In this document: positions 23,545 through 34,185 of the stretch, piece after piece | How positions within the stretch are numbered: position 1 is the stretch's first letter | Layout: each line of letters opens with the position of its first letter | Source: Lineus longissimus | Lineage: Eukaryota > Nemertea > Pilidiophora > Heteronemertea > Lineidae | Reading direction: 5' to 3' | DNA length: 64,000 bases | NCBI RefSeq assembly: GCF_910592395.1 | Contig: NC_088319.1 | Coordinates: forward strand, 620,001-684,000 | Translations under genes and position numbers: made by a program | The notes under the pieces: model-generated | The model's input: the letters and a program-made list of their open reading frames with translations, nothing else | Told to the model about the DNA's origin: nothing | Databases searched by the model: none

Positions 23545-24075
23545 CTACAAGAAAGAACAAAAACTTGCTGAGGGTGATGTAACGACCTATCTTCTGTGGC
23601 AATATGTGTATGTAATCACTGAATATATGGATAATTACGACATAGTATCATTAAGAATACCATTAAGAACAACACCTTCAGAAAAAAAGCACCCCCAAGG
23701 TATTCACGCAGATCCAAGTCTCGATGGAAAAATTTTGATCAGACTAGTGCTGAGCGCCTATAGTTCACTTGTGGGGAACAATTGATTGCGGTCGCAAACA
23801 TACATTTGTAGACAGTTTGGATATTTTCCCGTCGAACTCCAGACTCGACTCTTGATACCGAATTGGTGGTTGGGAGGTTCTAGCAGATTGAAAACTACGT
23901 GAAATGATTATAAATTTTGGGTATAAGACGGCAACGAAATTCTTAGCGACTTATGGGCCAAATGATAAACATCTGGACGAGTTTCCGTCCGTTTTTGCGA
24001 AGGACAAAATTGACATTACACAAGAAAGGTATCAAAAACATCGAAACAAACTAACTCGAGCGCAAACCGATTTAC

Positions 24076-24407
24076 TTGTAAAATGCATCCCTCATGTGGA
24101 CAATGTTCTGGCCTGGCTCAGAGTACATTACAGTCAGGCCTAGGACATGCTCCAATAGTTCCAGCGTATCCGCCACGGCCATTGCCTTCATGTAGACACA
24201 CGGCGACAGCGCCCGATTGTGCTTCCTATTCGCCACCAGGATTGACAAGACATTACCAGGAACGCCCAGCACAACTGGAACAATCCAAATGTAGCGAGAA
24301 AGAATTGTGTAGAGTAGAAACAGAAGAGGATGTTCTGGTAACTCGTCGGCCTCGTTGTTGAAGGTCAAGGACGTATTCTTTGCCGCACTGTCGTCCATTG
24401 TGTCCAT
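24076..24407 (-). CDS. Class A GPCR, exon 1 (N-terminus, TM1-TM2)
   Basis: Translation most likely starts at the ATG with first base 24407 (MDTMDDSAAKNTSLTF, with an N-glycosylation site NTS). It lies just inside an acceptor-like site, ttatatttcag, at 24414-24415, implying a 5' untranslated exon further up. TM1 is IWIVPVVLGVPGNVLSILVA, with the conserved Gly-Asn. TM2 is CVYMKAMAVADTLELLEHVL, with the A-x-A-D motif. The donor ttacaa/gtaaat leaves two bases of a Lys codon completed by exon 2. The three exons sum to exactly 349 codons plus stop, so the gene is complete. It is a plasma-membrane receptor, probably for a peptide. The ligand is unknown. Confidence 0.85.
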
Positions 24408-24420
24408 TGTATTCTGAAAT

Positions 24421-24472
24421 ATAATGGAACCTCCCCTAGCGGACATTTCTCTAACCAATACACCCCTTTTTC
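24421..24472 (+). mobile_element. Fragment of pogo-like MITE next to the GPCR first coding exon
   Basis: aatggaacctcccctagcgg followed by acatttctctaa matches one end of the element at 56394-56593. It begins within about 8 bp of the exon 1 acceptor on the other strand, so transposon DNA abuts the receptor's splice region. Confidence 0.55.
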
Positions 24473-24917
24473 GTAGTTCTCCTTTTACTAAAGATAAAGA
24501 AGTATAGCTGTAAACCTTTGAATTTAAGGTTTTTATGCCCACCTAGTATGTCCCAAAAGTATTAATTCAGTATTTTATTGGGGAACATAAAACCTTAGCC
24601 TCGTTGCTCAAAACAAGTTATGTCATTAAACTTAGCGTTAACTTTAACTCGGCGCTTTCTCAATGACTGTACGCTAAGTTAAAAGTAAATGCCAAGTTGA
24701 GAAAATTGGTTTTAAACAACCGGGTTCTGGTTGTGAATCAGAGAACCCGGGAGTATAGCACCCGAAAAACAAAGACCTGGGGTTTAAAACCCGGAATTTC
24801 GGACCAGGGCAAATAGTTTAGGGATGACCCCCCCATCTATGACATCACACAAATATCACCTTGATCAAGACACGACATGCCATCCGTACAATAAAAAGAG
24901 ATAGACTCACCGTAAAT

Positions 24918-25434
24918 CGCCGCGCAATCAAGTGATTTTTTTCGTTGTGGCTTGCGATTATAATCGCGGGTACATGCGGTACAAAATCATATCTCGTCCG
25001 CGGGTAAAATCTGCAATCGCCGTATTTACATTGATCGTAGGCCGTAGTGATCGCCAATCTTTGTTCGAGACACCAGCAATTGTTCGAATTGGGCCTGTTC
25101 TTGGTCATAGACACCTGCGGTAACCACCGCAAACGAGCGATATTTGATGCATTCGATCACGACCACGATCGTCGATCGCACCGACATATATCTACCGCAA
25201 ACGAGCGATATTTGAAGCATTCGATCACGACAACGATCGCCGATCGCACCGATATATATCTACCGCAAACGAGCGATATTTGAAGCATTCGATCACGACA
25301 ACGATCGCCGATCGCACCGATATATATCTACCGCAAGCGAGCGATATTTGAAGCATTCAATCACGATCTCAATCGCAGATCGCACCTGCAAATATTTATC
25401 GTTTTTGTGGCGCTTGATCTCCGTCTGAAACTCG
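24918..25434. mobile_element. Harbinger-like MITE relative with expanded interior
   Basis: Outer parts (cgtaaatcgccgcgcaatca on the left; atcgtttttgtggcgcttga on the right) and internal ctgcggtaaccaccgcaaac resemble the element at 26261-26508. That one has tgcgatgaccatcacaaaca at the corresponding place. The right half is a 68-bp tandem array. The ends are approximate and no target duplication was found. Confidence 0.45.
25126..25397. repeat. 68-bp tandem repeat, about four units, rich in GATC/CGATCG
   Basis: Units start at 25126, 25194, 25262 and 25330 with accgcaa(a/g)cgagcgatat, followed by gcattcgatcacga, cgatcg and ccgatatatatct-like blocks. The last unit is the most diverged. Confidence 0.9.
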
Positions 25435-26260
25435 AGTCGCCGTATGAAATGCCTTGTGTGGACGTAAATGGCTTGCCGCCCGAAAAGTCCAATTCGAATT
25501 CTACATAGTATGCTTTTTAGGATGACTATACATGTCGGCAGCAGCTAGCTCCACCAAATCGAGTTGCACGAAGTCGCCAATAGATGTCTTTACCTCACTA
25601 ACAGTGCAATGTTCTGGTTTTAAACGCATAATATTCCCATAATTCCTGGAATTTTATATCTCGTCTTAATACCTTCACCAAACATGCTCGAGCCGAGGCG
25701 CCATGAATGATACCTTGCACCAGATGGACCACTAAATGAAAATACCCCGAGTAATATTTGTTATATGAAGCTATACTTTTCAATGGACTATACAAAAGGC
25801 GGGTAACCAATGGTTTCCCTGAAATAATATCTACTCATATTGCCGTCATGGTATTTTATATTACAATGCTAGAAGTCCTGTTCTTTTATTGTATTTCTGT
25901 CTAAAAAACGATGCTTGTTTTTGTGCTTTAGTCAGGTCTCTTGGTTTATGGTTGAATGTAACTTGACATCTCCGTGCGATGCAAACCCTACGCCAGCAAA
26001 CAATGGTTTACACGTAATATTGCATTTCAATGCACAGGGGCGTCACTAAGGAGGTGTCATATTCTCGATTTCTTCAAACATATAGATAACTAATACATTT
26101 CGTTCCGGGTTTCACACAAATTTACGTTCCTTTTTATAACTAACTTCTCCAGAAAGGGACGCAAAATACACTTCAATATATAAAACAAATTTATTCATAA
26201 AAATAATATACATCCAGGAATCCAATGTTCTTTATCGATTACACCACACTTAGTCAATAA

Positions 26261-26508
26261 AGCACCCGCAAATGAACGATTTTTTGTCGCAACGACCTAC
26301 ATCGTTTTTCACAGCGATGATCGAGCGATAAAATGATCGCCCGTCTGTAGGGAAAACCAGTAATCGCTGGCGTTGATATTGATTGCAGCTCGCGATCACC
26401 GGTTGTAGTCACATATTCCTGCGATGACCATCACAAACAAGCGATTTCTGTCGCATGTGATCATGGTTAGAGGTCGCAGCGACGATACTTGCTCGTTTGC
26501 GAGGCACT
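26261..26508. mobile_element. Harbinger-like MITE with TAA target duplication
   Basis: The ends agcacccgcaaatgaacgat and (inverse of the right end) agtgcctcgcaaacgagcaa are similar inverted repeats continuing to gtcgc and cgacc. Trinucleotide TAA flanks both sides (26258-26260 and 26509-26511), the target-site size of PIF/Harbinger elements. The element is 248 bp with no open frame. Confidence 0.65.
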
Positions 26509-26511
26509 TAA

Positions 26512-27730
26512 AGGGACAATATTCTAAATGTTATGACCCAAACCTGAACTTCAAATGTACATGTTATTTCTAACAGCAAGTTCTTGATAAGTTAGTCCTC
26601 CTAGAGAACACGGCATTAGTCACCATAAGATAAAATCGCACAACAGAATATTTTCATCCTGGACTTTCCTGCCATCGACCTATTCCTTTCACACCGGCGC
26701 TATAGCTTTTGTAGAACAGTCGCGGTGGCAGCGCAATAGTCGGCAATTTAGAGTTGCTATACCTTTCCCTTGCAATACATCACTGAAAGAGGCACTTGGA
26801 AAATATTAAATACACACTGGCCACCTATCGGAAACTTTAGAACTAAAATACGTCTTGACAGATTCATACATAAAATCATTCGTTTGATAAAATCTGCACA
26901 TCAGTCCACAATAATGTTCGAATTATTCAATTCATGAAGGATACAGACAACTTGTCCGAGTTATAAACATGAGTTTATAGAGAATTCATCAGTTCATCCG
27001 GAGGCAAAGATAGTGACACGCCAACGTCCTGTAAAAATCGCCAGGAAAAATCGCCTGCATTTCAAAACCATGCGATATCGCGTCAAGTCACATTCAGTGG
27101 AAACCTACCCTCAATGAGTGGTGTTGGGGAAAATATTGTCGGCCGTTGACCAACCAACCTGGACAATATCGACCACACACCGCGTGTTCTGAGTGGTATG
27201 AAAATGTCCGAGCTGAAACTTTATGTTGTCGTTGCACTCGATTCGCCCAACTCACTGGCGAAACATCTCCATGTGACGTGTATGTGTGGTTCATGTGAAA
27301 TTGTTGAGATGGAGTTACTGCATTCCATCAATTGTATAAAATGAGAGAAGAAACTACCAAATTGAATAAAACGAATGATTCCATTCTGCTAGCAGCAAGT
27401 AGGATTTACCTCCAAGAACGAGTTGTTTGTAGTGAAACAAACAGTTTAAGTTCGTCCTTGAAGTAGGCCCGTAATACCCACTCGTTCACAGGCTTGACTC
27501 GATAAGAAGGGTCGCTTGTAACATGCAATGATGGGGTGTCCTACGGCGGTACCTGCCCTTTAACGAGAATACAAGCAAGCAATGTATCATGATATTCTAT
27601 CGTCCTAGGAGGGAACGCCATCGTTAGGCCCCTCGTCTACCAAGAAAGAGTACTTCCACTGGCCGCCAGGTGGCGTAACGATTAAGATACTGGATTCCAT
27701 TTAAAGCTAACACATGGTGTCACTACAATG
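26512..27730. other. Spacer, nothing recognised
   Basis: No exon or repeat family is identified. The segment lies 3' of the reverse-strand neuropeptide exon, so its right end should hold that gene's 3' untranslated region. Confidence 0.35.
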
Positions 27731-27922
27731 CTAATAGTAGCAGGTTACCAGCAGCCAGTAGCAAGGCCGCGGTTTCCTGTATCGCTGCCGGCGCCCTGAC
27801 ATCTTCCCTCGCTTTCCGAATGTTCGTTTTGATTCGGAGCTTTGCCGCAAGAGGTCGTAATAGTTGTCCAGTTGCGCAATAACTCCTGCGTCCGGCGATG
27901 GGTCGGAATTACCTGGCTGGTT
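27731..27922 (-). CDS. Last exon of a non-amidated somatostatin/allatostatin-C-type neuropeptide precursor
   Basis: On the reverse strand the acceptor attttatacttccag is followed, in phase 0, by 63 codons and TAG. The propeptide (GVIAQLDNYYDLLRQSSES) is followed by basic sites Lys-Arg, Gly-Lys-Arg and Gly-Arg-Arg. The C-terminal peptide QRYRKPRPCYWLLVTCYY ends at the stop codon. After cleavage at Arg-Arg it would be 18 residues with pyroglutamate start, a Cys9-Cys16 bridge around six residues, and a free carboxyl end. C-x6-C with an aromatic after each Cys matches ASTC (QVRFRQCYFNPISCF). L-V-x-C-Y around the second Cys is shared with the amidated peptide at 15132. The whole 3' exon is G+C richer than its surroundings. 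Its likely first exon is 60637-60810. The frame also stays open upstream of the acceptor, but that part lacks precursor features. Confidence 0.8.
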   Translation of the reverse strand, partial: NQPGNSDPSPDAGVIAQLDNYYDLLRQSSESKRTFGKRGKMSGRRQRYRKPRPCYWLLVTCYY

Positions 27923-28176
27923 CTGGAAGTATAAAATTTTATGTCGGTTAATGTAATATCGAATTATTGCCTCATCACAATGTCGCATCACCCGCGGACG
28001 AGCCATACGATCTGCGCAGGAATACTAACAAGTCATGGGAAAGTTGAGAAGTGAGAAATTAATTGCAAGTTTTTTTATCGTGCATTACAGTATACATTAA
28101 AACAATACTACGAAGCAACCAGGGTGTTTTCGAATTGCAAATTAAGTCTTTGTTAGATTCGCTTCCCAACTGAACA

Positions 28177-28332
28177 GTTGCTGACAAGAGTTGCTGACAA
28201 GAGTTGCTGACAAGAGTTGCTGACAAGAGTTGCTGACAAGAGTTGCTGACAAGAGTTGCTGACAAGAGTTGCTGACAAGAGTTGCTGACAAGAGTTGCTG
28301 ACAAGAGTTGCTGACAAGAGTTGCTGACAAGA
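28177..28332. repeat. 13-bp minisatellite, 12 near-perfect units
   Basis: The unit gttgctgacaaga is repeated 12 times with no visible variation. Three units make 39 bases (13 codons), so all three reverse frames are open with a 13-residue period; these frames are not genes. The array lies about 250 bp upstream of the reverse-strand neuropeptide exon, within its proposed intron. Confidence 0.95.
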
Positions 28333-29290
28333 GTAGATATACGGTGTCACCATGATAAGAACCAATCACTAATAGTGGGCTTACGTCATTTATTCTCTAA
28401 GCCCTTCGAATATACTATCAATGCACAAATAGACGGCTTCACCAACTATTTTTTATCAAAAATGCGCATTCTTATGTCGTTTGTGATGTATTAAAGTCAT
28501 CCAACTCCTTTGCCGAATTATCTGCTATTCATATGGAAGAATTGTACTTATAACGTAATCGGAATATCTAAATTGAATATTCTTGGGTGAGCTTACCAAC
28601 GAACGTTGTTTGAATACATAATTAATTAACTGTATGAATAAGTATGATTTCTAATTCATATTGTTCCAAACGACGACAAAAGAATGGTTAATTGGCCATT
28701 ATCATGCGATAGATGTGAGGCAAAATCAATAATGGAGGCGGGTCGCTGATAAGAGACACTCTGTCTTGGCCAGAATAATGAACATTAGACTACCAAAATT
28801 GAAAAGCGTGGGTAGATTTGTACTTTTCCTATTCTGATTTAGTAAAGTAATTATTTCTGAAAATATATGAAGTTTTCCCAATTTTGTTTCAACTCATTCG
28901 GTATCAGACATTATACATGCAGCATTGCAAAAAGTAAAAACACATACTTTCTTACTCCCAGAAACTTTGATTCACAAGATGTCAGTAAACCCAATTAGTG
29001 ATTACTAGTTTTTAAGCTGCAGCTGGTAGCTGTCATGTTCGCCATTCCATATTCCAACAGAGGGGTCAGTAATATCCTGAGTGGACTGCTCACCACAATG
29101 GTAAGACGTCTATTGTGGTTGCTGTCCTTTCGCTAGGGCTTCCTGGGTACGTTCTAAATCAAGGTACCGAAAGGACACCATACCAGTATGTAAGAGACAA
29201 AAGTGGAAAACGAATGTTACATGTAGTACTGTAAAAAGGTGAATGTGTGTGCCCCTTTATTTCGACCCTCCCTAAAAACACCTAACACTT
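28333..29290. other. Spacer, nothing recognised
   Basis: AT-rich, with no exon or repeat family copy identified. Confidence 0.35.
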
Positions 29291-29362
29291 TACCACAGTA
29301 GGCCGTGTCTTGGGCTAGGCCTGAATTATTTTAACTGCTTTGTAAGAGGCAAAATGACGTAC
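29291..29362 (-). mobile_element. Family B dispersed repeat, copy 10 (5' part)
   Basis: The reverse strand carries aattcaggcctagcccaaga and cacggcctactg. The 3' hairpin half is absent. Confidence 0.45.
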
Positions 29363-29723
29363 TGCCTACGTAATCGCATTACGGTCGGTAACAAGGGTTT
29401 ATATCAAGCCATCCCATCGAACAATGGTAAGCTGCGTCAAAGTGATTGAAGTTTATTATGGTACAATAGGGCATCGCCTGACCGGTTGTTGTCGATGACT
29501 ATCAGTTTAAACAACGGAATGTATTGAAAACCTATAACCAATCATAGTCAGGAGCACAATAACAATGGTATTGACTCAGATTGAAGCAATGCATACGTTC
29601 GTGCATGATACATTGTGTTTGTTTGCGGAGCAAGTAATAGAATAGCACACTGACGCTGTGCATCAAACAGACACGTCAACATGATGACAATTGACCTATA
29701 ACAGTATATTTACAATGGTGTAT

Positions 29724-29954
29724 AGCGTTTTTTATATCGCTCTGGCCAAAAGTACATTGTCGAACTGAGGAATGGTACCAGGTCACATTTACCAAAAGAT
29801 AGTGGTGTCGCACAACACTAGATTATCCTTTGGAAGTCAACTATGACACCAGCTGCCGAGGGCTGTGTGACATTACTATTTGTGATCACACTATTGCAGT
29901 TAGGTGACAAGAGGTCAGCCAAGTACCTTTGGCCAGATCTATCTGAAAAACTCT
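29724..29954 (+). mobile_element. Family A MITE-like element, copy 6
   Basis: Runs from agcgttttttatatcgctct to atctatctgaaaaactct. Inner arms ggccaaaagtac and gtacctttggcc are inverted. It holds cgcacaacactagattatcc and tttgtgatcacactattgca. Confidence 0.8.
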
Positions 29955-30659
29955 ATCATGAACAGCAACAATGTTTGTATTAAATGATTATATGCACAAG
30001 GGGATGAAAAACGTAACGTATATTATACAATGCGTTTAGTTGATTCCACTGGATTCATCATAACAGATGGAAATACTTTCATTTTGGTACTAGTCGTATA
30101 ACTAGCTCATTTCTACGCTTAGCAGATGATAACTCGTCCCGGTAAGACCCATCCAAGCACATGCGTGTAGCTTATGACGCGGCAAGTGGATATGCACTTG
30201 ACACGGAATGTGAGAATACTGGTTAGCTTGATGTGTTCATCATGGTGCAGACATGACAGAAAGCGTTGGGAATAGCTGTCGTTTACTACTATCAGGACAT
30301 CGCAAATGTCTCGTCAAACACATCCAATGACAAAATAACGGAAATGTAAAGCTTGGCAAACATATGCCTCAAATAGTTTATAGTGATTGCGAGACTTCAG
30401 AGGACCTGATCCGCATTGCAGAGGACCGATCCCTATGGTGCCAAGTAGTCATGCATGCAGCGACGCCCCAGTGGCCTAACAGCTGCGGGACATGATGATG
30501 ATGAGACTTCCGAGATGAGTAAACACTAGATATGTGGATATAACAAGATGTCATATGATACTAGTATTCTGACAATCATGGTCAGTCTAGACAGCATTAT
30601 TAGGCCGGGCAAAAACAAAAACTGTTTACTCCTTCATATCTTTAGAACTCCGAATATGA

Positions 30660-30892
30660 TCTCAACAACTTGACAAAACTGAGTCTTTTATATAGCGCAA
30701 TTCCGTGACACTATAGTTCTCGCTCAAAGCGCTTTGGGATATCATATTATTACCCCGGTCTCCACAAAAATCAATCAGGGGTTTCAAGGAGCAACCACTT
30801 GAACTCGACCTAAGCAGTGACCCGGCCGGGAGTCGAACCCACGACCTCCTGATCATGAGGCCGACTCTCTTCCACTGCGCTACCGCTGCCCC
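30660..30892 (-). mobile_element. tRNA-derived SINE
   Basis: On the reverse strand it starts ggggcagcggtagcgcagtg, a good RNA polymerase III A box, followed at tRNA spacing by gtgggttcgactcccggcc, a near-consensus B box. The body ends in aaagcgctttgagcgagaac and a gcgctatataaaag tail. Such tails are widespread in SINEs of aquatic animals and mimic a partner LINE 3' end (family knowledge). The 95-codon reverse frame here is a by-product. Confidence 0.85.
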
Positions 30893-31724
30893 ATATCCAG
30901 AACCATGACTGTAAAACGATGAGGAAGTAAAAGTATGTAGACAGAACAAAAGCGCGGTGACGAAAGAGGGTGTGAACGAGTGTGGTGAACGAGGAGATCA
31001 GTGTGGATTAATCGCATTGTCATTGTCTCTTCAAAGACGTTATTGGAAGTCAATTTCTTGTTTTCTAGAACAACATAATGCGTGAACAATTGGTCGGAAA
31101 CAAGTAGAACGTCGTCAATTTCTCGCACCAAACGCATTATTTGGAGTCAATTCCTTGAGGTTCCTGATCAGGATTACTTATTTTCTATACTCCTTTTTAT
31201 ATGGTCCTTTATCTTTGACTTGCGTTTATGGTTAAGGTGGTCTACATCACAACTTTTTTTCCGAGCATGGCTGGTTCTTAATTGTCTGGCAACGAGCAGG
31301 ACCAGCACATTGTACCAGCCTGTACCCTATCCGTGGTAGATTTGGCCTCGAATCACTAGACCCGGTACACGTATCATTGAATGGCCTGGCAGAGGTTAAA
31401 TCTGAATTATCCTGATGCAATTCATCGCAAGTTTCAAAGAACCAGAACTTGGTTTTAATTAAATTTTACGATTGTGCGATCGATCACGTGCAAAGGCCAG
31501 TTATTGCAAATGGTCACGAACAGAAATAAAAAATTTCATCTGATTCTTGTTCAACGAATAGAAATTGTATTTCATAATTGAAAATGAAAATGGGGCGATA
31601 CATTGAATACGTGCGGGTGTATTGTGCGGCGGATTAATCAAACAAGATCTCCAATAAATGTGGGATAAATGTACAAAGGTAAACCACAAACTTTATTCGC
31701 AATCATTTGTAAGATATAATAAAA

Positions 31725-31964
31725 AGTGTTTTTCATATCGTTTTGGCCAAATTCATCTAGTTGAACGCAGGAATGTGACCAAATCACTATTACCAAAAGA
31801 AAGTGGAGTTGCACAACACTAGATTATCCTGATGGTAGGCCTATAATCAATGCTTGAAGAGGAATACTCGTTCACGGTGTCAACTAACGCCGGTCAACTA
31901 TGACACCGGCTACGCAGGGGTGCGCCACATTATTATTTGTGACCACATTATTACCAGTCTAGTG
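31725..31964 (+). mobile_element. Family A MITE-like element, copy 7 (3' truncated)
   Basis: Begins agtgtttttcatatcgtttt and contains gttgcacaacactagattat, gtcaactatgacaccggcta and a diverged tttgtgaccacattattacc. It breaks off before the ggccagatct end. Confidence 0.75.
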
Positions 31965-33188
31965 CCGGGGAGATCTACCTTAAAGCCACCCGATACCATG
32001 AAGATCCAACTGATACTTATTTTAAAATGCCAGGGTGAAGCAGTACTTGTATATTCCGAGGAAATATAACCAAGATATAAAAAGTGCCTACGGGACCACT
32101 TTATAAAATGCTAACTTTGAAAATAACAGTTTTCCGACATTTTTGTGGGAACCCAAAGTTCAGCAAATATCACCCGCCCTCATTAAATAGACAATTTTAT
32201 AGAATTTTGCCAGGGACGATTCGACAGCGAGTACATATAGTGGATACCTTTTTTCCATATTGGGTCTAGTCTTCCGAAGGTTTTGCAAACTAAGTGGTGT
32301 TACTGACATTTATCAGCAAATAACCAGACACGTGTCAGACACGTAACTGAGAATGCTTTTTTTGGAAAGATCAGTTTTCGCATTTTGGGGCCTGGTATGC
32401 TCATGGGACCATTTGGTAACTGAATAGACCATAATTGGGCTTGGTCTGAATTCTTTGTTTGCGATGTATGGTTTAAAAAGGGGATGTGTGGAGTTTTTCA
32501 AACGTGAAAAATATGGGGAACAAACAAATAATGGAATGGTAGTTATCAATAAACTTGAGTAAGGCTGCTAGAGGAAAAAAGAGTACAGAATATTACTCAA
32601 TATGTACATAGGATACATGTGTCCACCAGGTGAAATCTGTTTTATACCAACAAAATCCATCAAATTGCCAAATCTTTATTGTTTTTTCCGGCAAACCAAT
32701 TTGCCGAGTTACCCTCGCCGATAGGGATAACTCGTTCTCTAGGATGGTAATGTTATGCTAAATATGAAAGTTGATCATGCTCTTCCGGGGAGTTTACGTG
32801 TAATTTCCGAAAGAAACGATTAGTATAAATGTCACTTGAGATGTCATGACTTAGATAAATGCCTGACCGATGATTACAAGAATGAAATCTTAGTATAAAT
32901 AAACACTGACCAGCGTCATCGAAATTACATCAACTTGACATTTGAAAGCTTGATGTAACGGCAAAATTTTAAGCATCTGAACCAAACACTTAACACAGGC
33001 AGTTGAAACTGATGTTTTCACCACAAACATTCACTTGAATAGGATTGGACTCTGATTTTGACATTATTACATCAATTAGATTAGACATTGATTTTGCCAC
33101 AATATACCTAAATTGGTTGGCCATTTTGCTACCGTATATGACACCATTAAGACATGCAAAAGGACCGTTGGTCCATTTTGCAGCAACG
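31965..33188. other. Spacer, nothing recognised
   Basis: AT-rich, without exons or identified repeats. Confidence 0.35.
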
Positions 33189-33340
33189 CAATAGAACTTC
33201 CCTTAGCGGACACCTCTCTATTAATGACAACCTCTCGTTTACAATGTAACGACACTAGTTTCAATTTGACCTCTCTAATCAGGACACCTCTCTATCAAGG
33301 ACAGCACTTGTCAGTCCCGAGGAGAGGAGAGGTTCTACTG
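33189..33340 (-). mobile_element. Pogo-like MITE, copy (left end decayed)
   Basis: Ends caatagaacttcccttagcg and, inverted on the right, cagtagaacctctcctctcc match those of the 56394-56593 copy. TA follows the right end. The left TA is lost. The internal tctctaatcaggacacctct is shared. Confidence 0.6.
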
Positions 33341-33948
33341 TACTTTGCCATTGGACATGTTGGAGGCGTGAACACACATTGGCACTATGATAAACCAACG
33401 GCCGCTTTATATTAAGTTCGATACGGCACGTTAGCGACTTTATCACTGGACGGAAACTGATGACATGTCCATCTAGATCCCACGCGACATTCCCTTTGAA
33501 TCGGAAATTTATCATGAAAGAGCGAAAATAATCTGCGAGGAAGCGGATATAAAGCAAAAGCTAGTGTACAGCAGGAGGTTCGGGCAAATCTCAGATACCG
33601 AACACTATGCATTCTTAAAGAGAAAGTTTTTTAAAGATTTTGGAAATCAATTGAGGTATTTTCTGTAGCCCCAACCCAACGTCACCTAATACTGCTATCA
33701 CCAAAGCATATCAAAAAAGTTGTCAAAAGCAGGTCCCTTACATGACCAGCCAAAATCAAATGCCAGACTGTCTCTTCGAATGATTATTGATCTGGCACAT
33801 AACAATTGATTCTGCCGTAAAGACAAATACATGTAGGTCTACTTGTATTCATAGCCCCTGTTCCTAAGCCGACAATGACTATACCAGCACTTACTGTACC
33901 AACCTATCTGGAGTTCTAGCAAGCTGTTGTAATTGTTACTCCTCCTGT

Positions 33949-34185
33949 GACGTTTTTTCATATCGTTCTCAACAAAGGTACTCAGTTGAATTCGGGACTG
34001 TGACGAGATCACCTTTACCAAAAGATAGTGGTGTGCACAACACCAGATTGTCCTTGGTAAGGCCTTACCAGTGTTCACCACGGTGTCAAGTATAAAAAGC
34101 TGGTCAACTATGACACAGGATGCCCAGGCCTGTGTAACATTACTATTTGTGATCAAACTATTACAGTTTAGTGATAAGAGGTCAT
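33949..34185 (+). mobile_element. Family A MITE-like element, copy 8 (3' truncated)
   Basis: Starts gacgttttttcatatcgttc and holds gtgcacaacaccagattgtc, gtcaactatgacacaggatg and tttgtgatcaaactattaca. It ends abruptly after agtgataagaggtca. Confidence 0.75.

Noticed and set aside
24408-24542. Longer N-terminus for the GPCR
   Set aside because: An acceptor-like site lies at 24414-24415, the extension overlaps a pogo-like fragment, and ATG 24407 gives a normal short N-terminus.
27923-28006. N-terminal extension of the reverse neuropeptide frame starting at ATG 28006
   Set aside because: The extension lacks a signal peptide, and a good acceptor at 27923-27924 separates it from the precursor-like part, so it is probably intron.
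28059-28369. Three overlapping reverse frames with a 13-residue repeat (S-N-S-C-Q-Q-L-L)
   Set aside because: All three frames of the 13-bp array are open, the signature of a stop-free tandem repeat and not of a gene.
30662-30949. 95-codon reverse frame
   Set aside because: It overlaps the tRNA-derived SINE with clear A and B boxes.
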